From Kosmotogales bacterium (GTDB lineage: Bacteria; Thermotogota; Thermotogae; Petrotogales; Kosmotogaceae), in NCBI GenBank assembly GCA_030156385.1, contig JASGMR010000007.1, positions 1-47,461 of the forward strand: DNA of 47,461 bases, in the 5' to 3' direction. Positions 1-8,302 of the stretch are shown here, one piece after another. The notes below the pieces were generated by a model. That model made no database searches. It was not told the DNA's origin and saw only the letters and a list, made by a program, of their open reading frames with translations. Position numbers and translations under genes: made by a program. The number at the start of each line of letters is the position of its first letter. Position 1 is the stretch's first letter.

Positions 1-236
1 CATTGGGATGACATCGTTGTGCTTGATGAAAATTTCTATCAAATGCTCCATACGAAGCCATAAATGAGAAAGAATATAATATCAGAGTGAAAAAAGATGA
101 AACCTTTTTAACAAATTTAATCGGTAAATATGAAAAGGAAGAAGCAGAACTCGATATTGGAGGAAGCGGTGATTTCCTATACGATGTGCAGAAAAAAATC
201 TCCTTTTCTAGAATAAATTTAGGTAAATCAACCTAA
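1..236 (+). pseudogene. 3' fragment of an unrecognised gene, frameshifted
   Basis: From the window edge, frame 1 reads a plausible peptide (HWDDIVVLDENFYQ) and then stops at 61-63. Frame 3 opens after a stop at 27-29 and runs to TAA at 234-236, with an acidic, protein-like composition (APYEAINEKEYN...ELDIGGSGDFLYDVQKK). The two frames join sensibly around positions 40-45, which suggests one coding sequence broken by a frameshift. The last codons lie inside the left-end hairpin of the adjoining IS200-like remnant, so the original 3' end was probably lost to insertion. I do not recognise the family. The 5' part lies outside the window. Confidence 0.4.
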
Positions 237-260
237 TATAAAGCAAAGGAGATAAGTCCT

Positions 261-462
261 ATGGACAAAAGTAGTCTAGTACATACAAAATGGAGATGAT
301 AAATACCTTATAGTATTTGCATCAAAATATAGATATGGAAAAAGAAAATTTTGATATAAAAGATATTATGTAGATACAATAGGAAGAAACAAAAAAGTAA
401 TAAAAGAATATATAGATCGTTTAAAAACAAATAAAAAAGCAAACCCTAAAGATGTATTGTGA
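261..462 (+). pseudogene. tnpA: IS200-type transposase TnpA remnant
   Basis: ATG at 261 begins MDKSSLVHTKWR, the typical start of IS200 TnpA. It is followed by an early TGA (297-299) caused by one extra base. Restoring the frame gives KYLIVFASKYRYGKRKF, matching the family's KYHIVFxPKYR motif, then a stop. After that comes the family's C-terminal stretch YYVDTIGRNKKVIKEYI, ending at TGA 460-462. The middle of the protein, including the HUH metal-binding motif, is deleted, and the catalytic tyrosine region is not recognisable. It is clearly non-functional. Confidence 0.75.
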
Positions 463-534
463 AAATAAAAAGCGGTTAGTTGACCTTTTCAGAAAGTCTT
501 AAGACTCAACTGGAATTATGCTACGATTAATGCA

Positions 535-557
535 AACCACCCGTTTTACGGGTGGTT
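535..557 (+). repeat. Right-end hairpin of the IS200-like remnant
   Basis: A perfect 9-bp stem (535-543 with 549-557) carries a TTTTA loop. ATGA and a run of eight T follow at about 558-569, so the hairpin could also stop transcription leaving the element. From here to 790 the DNA is AT-rich and I see no gene. Confidence 0.6.
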
Positions 558-790
558 ATGATTTTTTTTACAGAGAGAGATGAGTAATAAACGATTTACC
601 TAATAAGATTCGTTAAAAATTATAAAAAATGTCTTAAAAAAATATAAATTCTTTTCTTAACTTGAACACCACACACATATGCAACTCAAAAAATCCGTAT
701 TAGTTTTCATTACAGATAAAGAATATTATTTGTAGAAATTTTTTGCAATCGCAATTATTTTAGATATTTTTCAATTATTTGAGAAACTTT

Positions 791-1984
791 TTACAATTTT
801 ATGCCTAAATTCCAAATGCTAAAATCGTCCTGTTTTTCTATTTCCGCTTTACATTTTTCTCCATTTACAATATCTATGAGTACTTTAAAAAGTTCATTGC
901 CGTAATCGATCAAATCTCTCCCATCTAATATTCCCGAAGCGTCAAAATCGATATTTTCTTTCATTTTTAAGTATGTTTCATCATTTCCCGTTACTTTTAT
1001 AACCGGAACAATAGGATTCCCTGTGGGAGAACCTATTCCACTGGTGAATATTATCACGTTTGCCCCGGAAGCTACCATTCCTGTTACAGATTCAATATCG
1101 TAACCGGGTGAATTCATTATTGTAAGTCCTTTTTCTTTGAGAAGTTCAGAATAATCTATAACGTCTTGAATGGTTTGAGTCCCACCCTTTATAGCCGCTC
1201 CTAATGCCTTCTCTTCTATCGTCGATAATCCTCCCCGGACATTACCTGGTGAAATACAATTTGGCATATCCAAACCATCCACACGCGCTCTCCGATTTTT
1301 TCTGCTTTCGTTTTTTAAGAAATTTACTTTTTCATAAAATTTCTCTTTAATCAAATCATTTTTCATTCTTTTTTTAAAAAGTTTCTCAGCACCAATCAAT
1401 TCTGTTATCTCGGAAAGAATTACTGAACCTCCATTTGCTATCACTTTATCCGAGGTTTTGCCGACAACGGGATTGGCGGCAAGTCCGGAACTAAAATCAG
1501 ATCCACCACATTCTACGCCGAGAACTATTGAATCCAAAGGGACTTCTTTTCTTCTTATTTTTGCAGCGTCTTCTACCATTTTTTTTGCAATTTCGATACC
1601 TTTTTCTACAGTTTTTCTCGTTCCGCAATCTTTTATAAGAAGCATTTCAACGTTTTTTCCGTCGTTTTCAATTTCTTCTTTTAATTCAAATGGAGATGTT
1701 TTTTCACAACCCAATCCAACCAATAATACTGACGCAACATTGGGATTGAGTGCTGTATTTTTTAATGTTCGCATAACTTGAATGTAATCCTCACCTTTAT
1801 GTCCACATCCCTCATTATGGTACGCAACAGCACATCCGGCAACAACAGAAGATATCTTTAAGGCCACTTTTCCGGAACAAGAAACTGTAGGGAGAATTAA
1901 CACATGATTTCTGAAACCGATTTTCCCATCTTCCCTGATGTATCCAAAGAGTTTGCTCTCATTCTTCAAACTTGTATTCATCAT
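791..1984 (-). CDS. UxaA-family sugar-acid dehydratase, catalytic subunit
   Basis: At 397 residues this is the C-terminal catalytic part of the altronate/galactarate dehydratase family, iron-dependent lyases that remove water from aldonic or aldaric acids. The family start motif GYIREDGKIGFRNH is at residues 14-27. Further family signatures are GCGHKGEDY near 60-68, LGVECGGSDFSSG near 154-166, and the C-terminal GIGSPTGNPIVPVIKVTGN. The N-terminal SAF domain is encoded separately by the next gene upstream in the operon, and the two overlap by ATGA at 1981-1984, so they are likely coupled. Split versions are known for altronate dehydratases and for (2R)-sulfolactate sulfo-lyase (SuyAB). The sugar-acid neighbours favour a sugar acid as substrate. 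The gene ends the operon; no strong terminator is visible. Confidence 0.85.
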   Translation of the reverse strand: MMNTSLKNESKLFGYIREDGKIGFRNHVLILPTVSCSGKVALKISSVVAGCAVAYHNEGCGHKGEDYIQVMRTLKNTALNPNVASVLLVGLGCEKTSPFELKEEIENDGKNVEMLLIKDCGTRKTVEKGIEIAKKMVEDAAKIRRKEVPLDSIVLGVECGGSDFSSGLAANPVVGKTSDKVIANGGSVILSEITELIGAEKLFKKRMKNDLIKEKFYEKVNFLKNESRKNRRARVDGLDMPNCISPGNVRGGLSTIEEKALGAAIKGGTQTIQDVIDYSELLKEKGLTIMNSPGYDIESVTGMVASGANVIIFTSGIGSPTGNPIVPVIKVTGNDETYLKMKENIDFDASGILDGRDLIDYGNELFKVLIDIVNGEKCKAEIEKQDDFSIWNLGIKL

Positions 1985-2253
1985 TCTGTTTCTCTTCCTT
2001 TTATGTTATGAGTATGAACATGGTATCCTTCACAGATTTTTTTCGTTGTGATTCCTATTATTGCACCATATTTAATCACATTTTCGTTTTTATTAAAATC
2101 TTTTAATGCTATTTTATGACCTTTTGATATTTTCTCATTAGCTACAATCTTGAATCTGCCCTCTCCTGTAATGCTTATCATATCCCCTTTCTCAACTGAT
2201 TCCAAAAGGGTAGCAACATTGTCTTTTCTTGATGTTATTATTGCCTTTTTCAT
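1981..2253 (-). CDS. UxaA-family dehydratase, small SAF-domain subunit
   Basis: A 90-residue SAF domain, the N-terminal module of the UxaA/GarD family. The key motifs are ISKGHKIAL in the middle and KYGAIIGITTKKICEGYHVHTHN near the end; the VHTHN stretch is diagnostic. An upstream TTG (2265) would add four residues, but ATG at 2253 has GGAG placed correctly before it and starts one base after the stop of the FAH gene, so I choose ATG. The product probably forms a heteromer with the 397-residue catalytic subunit encoded just downstream. Confidence 0.85.
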   Translation of the reverse strand: MKKAIITSRKDNVATLLESVEKGDMISITGEGRFKIVANEKISKGHKIALKDFNKNENVIKYGAIIGITTKKICEGYHVHTHNIKGRETE

Positions 2254-2254
2254 T

Positions 2255-3004
2255 TTATTCTCCAACGAATTCGTTTTTTAGAGTTCCTATTCCTTCTATT
2301 GATATACAAACAGTGCTTCCGTTACAAACTTGTTTTCCCGCTGGAGAACCTGAGGTAATTATGTCGCCGGGATTTAGAGTCATTATTTTCGAACAATAAG
2401 ATACTAGTTCCGCAATTCCGAAAACAAGCTGATCTATAGTCGTTTTTTGTACTATTTCTCCATCCAAAGTAGTTTTGAGTGATGCATCACTCTTTATCTC
2501 GGTATTAATGACTGGCCCAATTGGTAAAAAGTCATCGGCTGATTTTGCTTCGACCCACTTTTTGCTTTTGCCCAACATGTCCACTGCTGTTATATCGTTG
2601 CTACACGTGTAACCAAATATATAATTCATTGAATCACCTGGTTGAATATTTTTGCATCTTTTTCCAATGATTATTACTAATTCTCCCTCGATAAAAACCT
2701 TTTTTGAATATGAGGGAATTTTAATCAAATCTCCCGAGGCTGCAAGGGCTCCAAGTCCTTTCAAAAAGAGAAAAGGCTCGGAAGGAAAAGTTTCCCCCGA
2801 TTTAAAATTCGATTTATAATTTTTTCCTATTCCAATAATATTTTTAGGATCAACCGGACAGAGAAGTCTCCCGTCTTCTTTAGAAATTATTTCTCCGGTC
2901 TCTTTCCATTTTTGCCAGGGTTTTTTATCAATAATATATACTTTGTTTTCCTTTACCGATCCCCAATGTGCTTTATCGTTATATTCAATTTTACAAAATT
3001 TCAT
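2255..3004 (-). CDS. Fumarylacetoacetate hydrolase (FAH) family protein
   Basis: A 249-residue single FAH domain. Visible hallmarks are IIGIGKNYKSN near residue 56, the metal-binding EGELVIIIGKRC near 106, CSNDITAVD near 133, AKSADDFLPIGPV near 153, and the C-terminal ITSGSPAG. The family cleaves carbon-carbon bonds of 2,4-diketo acids, or acts as isomerase or decarboxylase, using Mg or Mn. In sugar-acid clusters such proteins act as 2,4-diketo-3-deoxy-aldonate hydrolases, giving pyruvate plus a hydroxyacid. The nearby LarA and 2-hydroxyacid dehydrogenase would fit that, but the assignment is inference. It sits within the operon, 16 bp after larA. Confidence 0.8.
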   Translation of the reverse strand: MKFCKIEYNDKAHWGSVKENKVYIIDKKPWQKWKETGEIISKEDGRLLCPVDPKNIIGIGKNYKSNFKSGETFPSEPFLFLKGLGALAASGDLIKIPSYSKKVFIEGELVIIIGKRCKNIQPGDSMNYIFGYTCSNDITAVDMLGKSKKWVEAKSADDFLPIGPVINTEIKSDASLKTTLDGEIVQKTTIDQLVFGIAELVSYCSKIMTLNPGDIITSGSPAGKQVCNGSTVCISIEGIGTLKNEFVGE

Positions 3005-3020
3005 TTTCTTTTCCTCTCAA

Positions 3021-4280
3021 TCAGTCTAAAATAGGTAATAAATCTGCTGCAAATTTCATCACAGATACTCTTGGATTACTGTATTCTTTCAAAGATTTAT
3101 CCACAGCTTCCTGAAGAGATTCCGCTTTTTCTAATCCCATTTTTTTGCATTCTATTTCTGTCAATCCCGGTGATACAACCAGAACTTTTCTCGCTTTGAA
3201 AAGGATTTCACCGGCATGTACAATATGTGCCGCAAGAATTCCATTGCTGATTTTCCCCGATTCGAATAATTTTTTAATTTCTTCGTAAGTATTCTTATAT
3301 CCATATTTTAATAATTCTTTTCCGAATGTTTTCGATATTCCCTCGGGACATGGAGTAACCAGTATTAATGTTCCTCCGGGTTTTACCGCTGCAACGGCTG
3401 AGTATATTCCCTTTGAAGCTTGCCATAATTCTATATCTGCGGGATGAGATTCAGATATAACTATTTCAGCGGGTTCGACTTTAAACCCAAATATTTCTTT
3501 AGTCTTTTCTGCAGCCGCTCTGTGAGCCTCTACAGAATCCCCACAGAAAAAATCAACTATTTGATGATGATTGTCCTGTACAACATTTATTATGAACTTC
3601 AAGCCCGCTTTTATTCCAATTTCATCTAACTCTTTTCTTATGGGGTTATCTCTTATACCCATAATATCGTTTACTTTATATTTAGCACTCAACCAATGTG
3701 TAGCTTCGGTGGTCTTTCCTGCTGAAATTCCCGGCTGCATTATTTTTGTTCCTCCTGAAAAGCCGGTACATCTGTGGGGAACAACCTGACCAGTTCCGAT
3801 TATGTAATCGTAGTTATCTATAATATCATTTATTAAAACAGGGATTCCGCTATTTGTTGTTCCAAAATCATGATAAGTGGCTTTGATCCAATCATGTTGA
3901 AATATTTTACACCTATCTATAATCTTTTTCCCGAACTTCTTCTCTATTTCTTCATCTTTCATTTTTCGGTGGGTTCCCAGACAAACAATTATTGAAAAAT
4001 TCTTTTCCGGAAATAATTCAATGAGAGTGTCAATAATTATTTTCACATTGGTGGTTCTGGTGTTATCATCACTCAATAATAGTATCTCTTTTTTGTTTTC
4101 CAGCTCACTTTTGAGGCTGTTGGCAAAAATAGGTTTCTCCAATTTGTTTTTCAATTTATTTTTCAATTCTTTTTCTGTCATCGGCGATGCCTGTTTTGGC
4201 TCATATTCCTTTAAAATAACATCATTAGATATAATTGCTTCAGATATTTTTGGGTCATCATAGCTCATTTTTATTTTCAT
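3021..4280 (-). CDS. LarA-family nickel-dependent 2-hydroxyacid racemase/epimerase
   Basis: The 419-residue product shows the DUF2088/LarA signature: LLSDDNTRTTNVK near residue 68, CLGTHRKM near 98, and VPHRCTGFSGGTKIMQPG near 167-184, with the histidines and lysine that hold the nickel-pincer cofactor in lactate racemase. The family includes lactate, malate and other hydroxyacid racemases, and at least one member is described as a D-gluconate 2-epimerase. Here a sugar acid or lactate is likely. Cofactor genes larB, larC and larE are not in the window. ATG at 4280 has TTGGAGGAAATATC before it. A TTG 33 bases upstream would read through that ribosome site and is rejected. The start overlaps the ROK gene by 23 bp. 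Confidence 0.85.
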   Translation of the reverse strand: MKIKMSYDDPKISEAIISNDVILKEYEPKQASPMTEKELKNKLKNKLEKPIFANSLKSELENKKEILLLSDDNTRTTNVKIIIDTLIELFPEKNFSIIVCLGTHRKMKDEEIEKKFGKKIIDRCKIFQHDWIKATYHDFGTTNSGIPVLINDIIDNYDYIIGTGQVVPHRCTGFSGGTKIMQPGISAGKTTEATHWLSAKYKVNDIMGIRDNPIRKELDEIGIKAGLKFIINVVQDNHHQIVDFFCGDSVEAHRAAAEKTKEIFGFKVEPAEIVISESHPADIELWQASKGIYSAVAAVKPGGTLILVTPCPEGISKTFGKELLKYGYKNTYEEIKKLFESGKISNGILAAHIVHAGEILFKARKVLVVSPGLTEIECKKMGLEKAESLQEAVDKSLKEYSNPRVSVMKFAADLLPILD

Positions 4281-5262
4281 GATATTTCCTCCAATATAAT
4301 CTGATTTTTCCAATTACTTCTGCACCCATTATAGAAGAATTGGGAAATGAATATGCTTTTTTAACGATGATCTTACGATTGGCAATTTTATATGAAAACT
4401 CATCTGCCCATTCCTGTATTATAGGAACTACCACATCAGATTGTTTTAATATTCCTCCACCGAGACGAAAGTTACTGATATCCAGTAATCCTGAAATGTA
4501 AGCAATGGCTTCTCCTAAATAACTAAAAGCATCTTTTGTTATTTCTATAACTTTCCGATCTCCTTTCCGGTATAATTCCATAGCTTTTATTATCAATTCT
4601 TTTTCCGGTAACGAACTGTGAGATTTAAACTCCTTTCTATATTCTCTAGCCAATGATCTTCCGGAAGCATATGCCTGTACACAACCTCTTCTACCACATG
4701 AACATTTTTCACCATAAGGTTTTATTATCAAATGTCCCAATTCGGCCGCTGAATAATTTTCACCTTCGAACAATTCATCCTTTAATATCAATCCTGCTCC
4801 AATTCCGGAACTGATCGTTATATACATTAGGTTTGACACCTCCGGTGTCATATATTTTTCTGCTAACGCTCCCGCATTACAATCATTAATAACTTCAACA
4901 GGTTTATTGAATATTTTTTCCGATAGTTTTTTAAGAGGGTAATTTTTCCATCCTAAATTCGGACTGTATATAACTTCTCCGAGAGAATTAACTGCTCCGG
5001 CAGTACTAATCGAAATTATTTTTACATTTTTTAAATAACGTATTTTTTTCTCAATCAAATCTTTCAAATTTGGTACAAATTTTTCTTCATTATTTTTATC
5101 AGTTAAAACATTTGTTGAAAATTCTTCTTCTGAAATTGTTTCAAAAGAATAATCAGAAAGCCTTATGAGAGTTTTCGTTGCTCCAATATCTATTGAAAGA
5201 AGATATCCTGAAAAAGTGTAATTTTTTATTTCATTTATTGATGATTCTTCTAATTTATACAT
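4258..5262 (-). CDS. ROK-family sugar kinase
   Basis: The 334-residue product has no N-terminal helix-turn-helix, so it looks like a kinase and not a ROK repressor. The ATP phosphate loop DIGATKTLIRL lies near residue 25, the catalytic aspartate in VINDCNAGALAE near 128, SSGIGAGLIL near 150, the sugar/zinc ELGH near 173, and the zinc motif CSCGRRGC near 185. The usual Glu after this zinc motif is Gln (GCVQAYASG). The family phosphorylates hexoses and amino sugars; here a sugar or keto-deoxy acid is possible. ATG at 5262 lies two bases after the dehydratase stop. An ATG at 5286, inside the dehydratase gene, is less likely. Confidence 0.85.
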   Translation of the reverse strand: MYKLEESSINEIKNYTFSGYLLSIDIGATKTLIRLSDYSFETISEEEFSTNVLTDKNNEEKFVPNLKDLIEKKIRYLKNVKIISISTAGAVNSLGEVIYSPNLGWKNYPLKKLSEKIFNKPVEVINDCNAGALAEKYMTPEVSNLMYITISSGIGAGLILKDELFEGENYSAAELGHLIIKPYGEKCSCGRRGCVQAYASGRSLAREYRKEFKSHSSLPEKELIIKAMELYRKGDRKVIEITKDAFSYLGEAIAYISGLLDISNFRLGGGILKQSDVVVPIIQEWADEFSYKIANRKIIVKKAYSFPNSSIMGAEVIGKIRLYWRKYHENKNEL

Positions 5263-5264
5263 AT

Positions 5265-6410
5265 TTATTTTTCTCTCTTTTCCCATCCTTTTATAAAAAG
5301 ATTCAATGCTTCCGACCCATCAGAAAGATGTTGATTTATTTTTTCATCCACGAGTTCGATCCCCAATCCGGGTTTTTCAGACGGGTACAAATATCCATCT
5401 TTAACTTCGAATGGTTTTTTAATTAATTTACGTGTCCAGGGTTCATTGAAATCATCGAATATTTCTTGAATGGCAAAATTGGGAGTTGATACCCCAAAAC
5501 TAACACATATTGCTGTGGAAATTGGCCCTTGTGGATTATGAGGAGCCACTCCAACCCCGTAAGCTTCAGCTATAGCGGCAACTTTTTTAGCGTGCGAAAT
5601 ACCTCCGGAATTAATTATGTCGGGTTGAGCTATTTGTACTCCTCCCTCACTTAAAACATCTGCCCATAATTCAATGTTGTAGAATCTTTCCCCTGCAGCG
5701 ATCGGTACTTTTGATCTTTTTGATACTTCTTTTAATCCATCAATATTTTCCGGGGTTACCGGTTCTTCAAAAACCATAGGATCGAATCTTTCGATTTCAT
5801 TTGCTATTCTTATTGCCGAATCCACAGCGAACCTTCCGTGTCCTTCTATTAATATTTCAATATCATTTCCTATTGAAGATCTCACCGCTTCAACAATTTC
5901 CATTGATTCCCTGATTTCCTTCAATGTGACCACTCCGGCAATATCTCCAAAGGGATCAAATTTCAAAGCTTTATATCCCATATCTACAACCTTTTTTGAA
6001 CTTTTTGCAAATTCTTCAGGCGTTCTTTCGTGTCTGTACCAACCGTTTGCATAACAAAGAAGCTTTTCATTAAATTTTCCACCAATTAATTTCCACAGTG
6101 GAACGCCGGCATGTTTTGCGATAATATCCCAACAGGCTACTTCTATCGCGGTTATTGCACTTTTATGTATCATTCCTCCCCTCGAGAATACATGAGCAAA
6201 CATATCATACGCTATTCTTTCTATATCATGAGGATCTCTATTCATAAAATAAGGAGAAAGTTCTTTAACCGACTGTACAACTGAAAGGGCAAATCCATTC
6301 AATGTACTCTCTGATATACCCGTGTAACCATCGTCAGTAGTCAATCTGAAAAACACCCAACTTTTCCATGGATTTCCAACGACAAACGGTTCAATTTTTA
6401 CGATTTTCAT
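5265..6410 (-). CDS. Enolase-superfamily aldonate dehydratase (gluconate/galactonate type)
   Basis: The 381-residue protein has the mandelate racemase/muconate lactonizing fold. The N-terminal capping domain holds DDGYTGISESTLNG. The barrel has FDPFGDIAG near residue 153, metal ligands in ILIEGHGRF, FEEPVTPENI and AAGERFYN, and the catalytic histidine in APHNPQGPIS near 296. These match sugar-acid dehydratases that turn gluconate, galactonate or related acids into 2-keto-3-deoxy acids. Exact substrate specificity cannot be read from sequence. The ribosome site GGGAGAG lies in the end of the preceding gene. It is a likely source of substrate for the adjacent aldolase and PfkB kinase. Confidence 0.85.
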   Translation of the reverse strand: MKIVKIEPFVVGNPWKSWVFFRLTTDDGYTGISESTLNGFALSVVQSVKELSPYFMNRDPHDIERIAYDMFAHVFSRGGMIHKSAITAIEVACWDIIAKHAGVPLWKLIGGKFNEKLLCYANGWYRHERTPEEFAKSSKKVVDMGYKALKFDPFGDIAGVVTLKEIRESMEIVEAVRSSIGNDIEILIEGHGRFAVDSAIRIANEIERFDPMVFEEPVTPENIDGLKEVSKRSKVPIAAGERFYNIELWADVLSEGGVQIAQPDIINSGGISHAKKVAAIAEAYGVGVAPHNPQGPISTAICVSFGVSTPNFAIQEIFDDFNEPWTRKLIKKPFEVKDGYLYPSEKPGLGIELVDEKINQHLSDGSEALNLFIKGWEKREK

Positions 6411-6413
6411 ATG

Positions 6414-7394
6414 TTATACTCTCCCGAGCTCTTTTTTATTTACAAATCCATATGGCTCTTCTCCTTTTAGAACTTTTAATACATTTGTGGCAATCTTTTT
6501 TCTTATTTCAATTTTCGATTCTTCCGAATACCAACCACAGTGTGGAGTTGCGATAACATTATCCATTGATAAAAGCGGGTTATCTTTACTCACAGGTTCG
6601 TTTTCAAATACATCTAAACCTGCAGCAGCTATGCTTTTTTCATGTAAAGCGTTTATCAATGCATTTTCATCGATAATCGCGCCCCTTGAAGTGTTTATTA
6701 TAATTGCAGTATTTTTCATTAAATCGAATTCTTTTTTTCCTAACAGATGTTTAGTTTTAGGAGTTAATGGAACATGAATTGAAAGAATATCGCTTTCTTT
6801 AATCAATTTATCGAAGGTAACCTTTTTTACTCCATGTTCTTCGAATATTTCATCAGAAATAAATGGATCATTAACCATCACTTCTAACCCCAGAGCTTTG
6901 AATTTTTTTGCTGCGAACTTTGAAATATTTCCGAATCCGAGTAATCCTGCTTTTAATTTGTCGAATCTATGTATTGGAACTCCAGGTTTCCAATCCCATA
7001 TTTCTTTTAATAAATTTTTATGGTAAAAATTTAGTTTTTTCGTTAAAGCATAGGACATTGCAATCACAGAATCCGATACCTCTTCTTCACAATAACTGGG
7101 AACATTTAATACTATAATTCCATTTTCAGTACAGCTTTCAACATCAACATTGTCATATCCGATACCGTATCTTGCTATCACCTGACATTTTTTCAACGAT
7201 GAAATAATCTCTCTATTCATCGGAGCATATTGTGTCAATATTGCGTCTGCGTCTTTCAACTTTTGCATTAAAATCTTAGGATCTCTTGTATGTAATTCTA
7301 AAATTTCCGCATCAACTTCCTTAGTTAAAATATCCCTTTCTATATTCACATCGGGATTGTCATAATCTGTAACGTATACTTTAAACTTTGTCAT
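6414..7394 (-). CDS. D-2-hydroxyacid dehydrogenase (SerA-like, NAD-dependent)
   Basis: The 326-residue protein lacks a C-terminal ACT domain, so it is not a classical full SerA. The Rossmann motif LGFGNISKFAAKKF lies near residue 149, HVPLTPKTKHLLG near 205, the catalytic Arg in INTSRGAIID near 233, the Glu in GLDVFENEP near 259, and the catalytic His in TPHCGWYSEES near 282. The family interconverts D-2-hydroxyacids and 2-keto acids. In this operon it may oxidise D-lactate, glycerate or a sugar acid, or reduce a keto acid. ATG at 7394 follows AGGAGGAATTGAG, which also forms the end of the aldolase gene. Confidence 0.85.
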   Translation of the reverse strand: MTKFKVYVTDYDNPDVNIERDILTKEVDAEILELHTRDPKILMQKLKDADAILTQYAPMNREIISSLKKCQVIARYGIGYDNVDVESCTENGIIVLNVPSYCEEEVSDSVIAMSYALTKKLNFYHKNLLKEIWDWKPGVPIHRFDKLKAGLLGFGNISKFAAKKFKALGLEVMVNDPFISDEIFEEHGVKKVTFDKLIKESDILSIHVPLTPKTKHLLGKKEFDLMKNTAIIINTSRGAIIDENALINALHEKSIAAAGLDVFENEPVSKDNPLLSMDNVIATPHCGWYSEESKIEIRKKIATNVLKVLKGEEPYGFVNKKELGRV

Positions 7395-7395
7395 C

Positions 7396-8298
7396 TCAAT
7401 TCCTCCTGACGTAAGCTGCTAAATCTGTATCCTTTGAAAGATATTCATCTATTTCTTCCATCTGTTTGTCTGTAACAGATGTTAATGGCGACCTCATATA
7501 TCTTTTGCAAATACCTTGATACTCCAATAAAGCTTTAAATCCGGACAATGAAGGAAACATTTTGATCAGTTTCCTTAGTGAGCATACAATTTTTTGTAAT
7601 TCAATTGCTTTTTTGATATCTCCACTATCATACGCTTTCATTAAATCCGAAAGTAACTTAGGTGAAGCGCATGCAGTTGCTGCGACGGCCCCACTGGATC
7701 CGGCATTGAGAAAATGGTATATGAGTGCATCGCTTCCGGTTAAATATACTTTTCCCTCTATAATATCTTTGGCTTCTCCATACCAACTTATATCATGAGA
7801 ACTATCCTTAAGTCCGACAAAATTAGGAAGACTCGCAATTTTTTCCAACGATTTCATACTGATAGGCAATTTTGTCATTTGAGGAATATAGTAAAGAAAA
7901 AATGGAAAATTAATATTTTTTCCAACTTTCAAATGATGTTCCGTTATTTGTTCTTGATTGAGAATGTAATAATACGGAGAAACAACAGCCACAGCATCAA
8001 CACCATCTATTTTCTCCAGTAATTTCGCATTCTCAATCGTTTTTTTTGTTGTAATATCACCAATGTTGGCTATAACATTCATATTTTTCGATGTTTTTGA
8101 AACAATTTCTATCACATCGTACCTCTCCTGACTGGTGAGATGGGGAAATTCTCCTGTTGTTCCAAGAGCGTAAATTCCTCTAACCCCACCTTCTTCAAGG
8201 AAGTTCACTAAATTAACCAGCGATTTTTTATCAATACTCTCATCCTCGTTGAAGGGAGTAACCATTGCTGGATAGATACCTCTCCATTTATTTAGCAT
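7396..8298 (-). CDS. DapA-family aldolase, probable 2-keto-3-deoxy acid aldolase
   Basis: A 300-residue class I aldolase of the dihydrodipicolinate synthase/N-acetylneuraminate lyase family. The GTTGEFPHL phosphate/carboxylate loop is near residue 46, the proton-relay tyrosine in FLYYIPQ near 134, and the Schiff-base lysine in VGLKDSS near 162. The window holds a separate dapA in the lysine operon, so this copy almost surely serves the sugar-acid pathway, cleaving a 2-keto-3-deoxy acid to pyruvate plus an aldehyde. It lies between the kinase and the hydroxyacid dehydrogenase genes with almost no gap. Confidence 0.85.
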   Translation of the reverse strand: MLNKWRGIYPAMVTPFNEDESIDKKSLVNLVNFLEEGGVRGIYALGTTGEFPHLTSQERYDVIEIVSKTSKNMNVIANIGDITTKKTIENAKLLEKIDGVDAVAVVSPYYYILNQEQITEHHLKVGKNINFPFFLYYIPQMTKLPISMKSLEKIASLPNFVGLKDSSHDISWYGEAKDIIEGKVYLTGSDALIYHFLNAGSSGAVAATACASPKLLSDLMKAYDSGDIKKAIELQKIVCSLRKLIKMFPSLSGFKALLEYQGICKRYMRSPLTSVTDKQMEEIDEYLSKDTDLAAYVRRN

Positions 8299-8302
8299 GT
8301 TT

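Larger units (their letters stand above)
219..557 (+). mobile_element. Decayed IS200/IS605-family element, internally deleted
   Basis: A left hairpin at 219-236 (TTAGGT, 6-nt loop, ACCTAA) precedes a broken tnpA with a good Shine-Dalgarno (AAAGGAGAT). A right hairpin at 535-557 (AACCACCCG, 5-nt loop, CGGGTGGTT) follows. IS200/IS605 elements carry subterminal hairpins instead of terminal inverted repeats and encode a small Y1 transposase, as seen here. A 12-nt palindrome AGTCTTAAGACT lies at 495-506. The element is about 340 bp, roughly half the usual size. The exact ends cannot be fixed because these elements make no target duplication. It should not move without a transposase supplied elsewhere. 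Confidence 0.7.
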
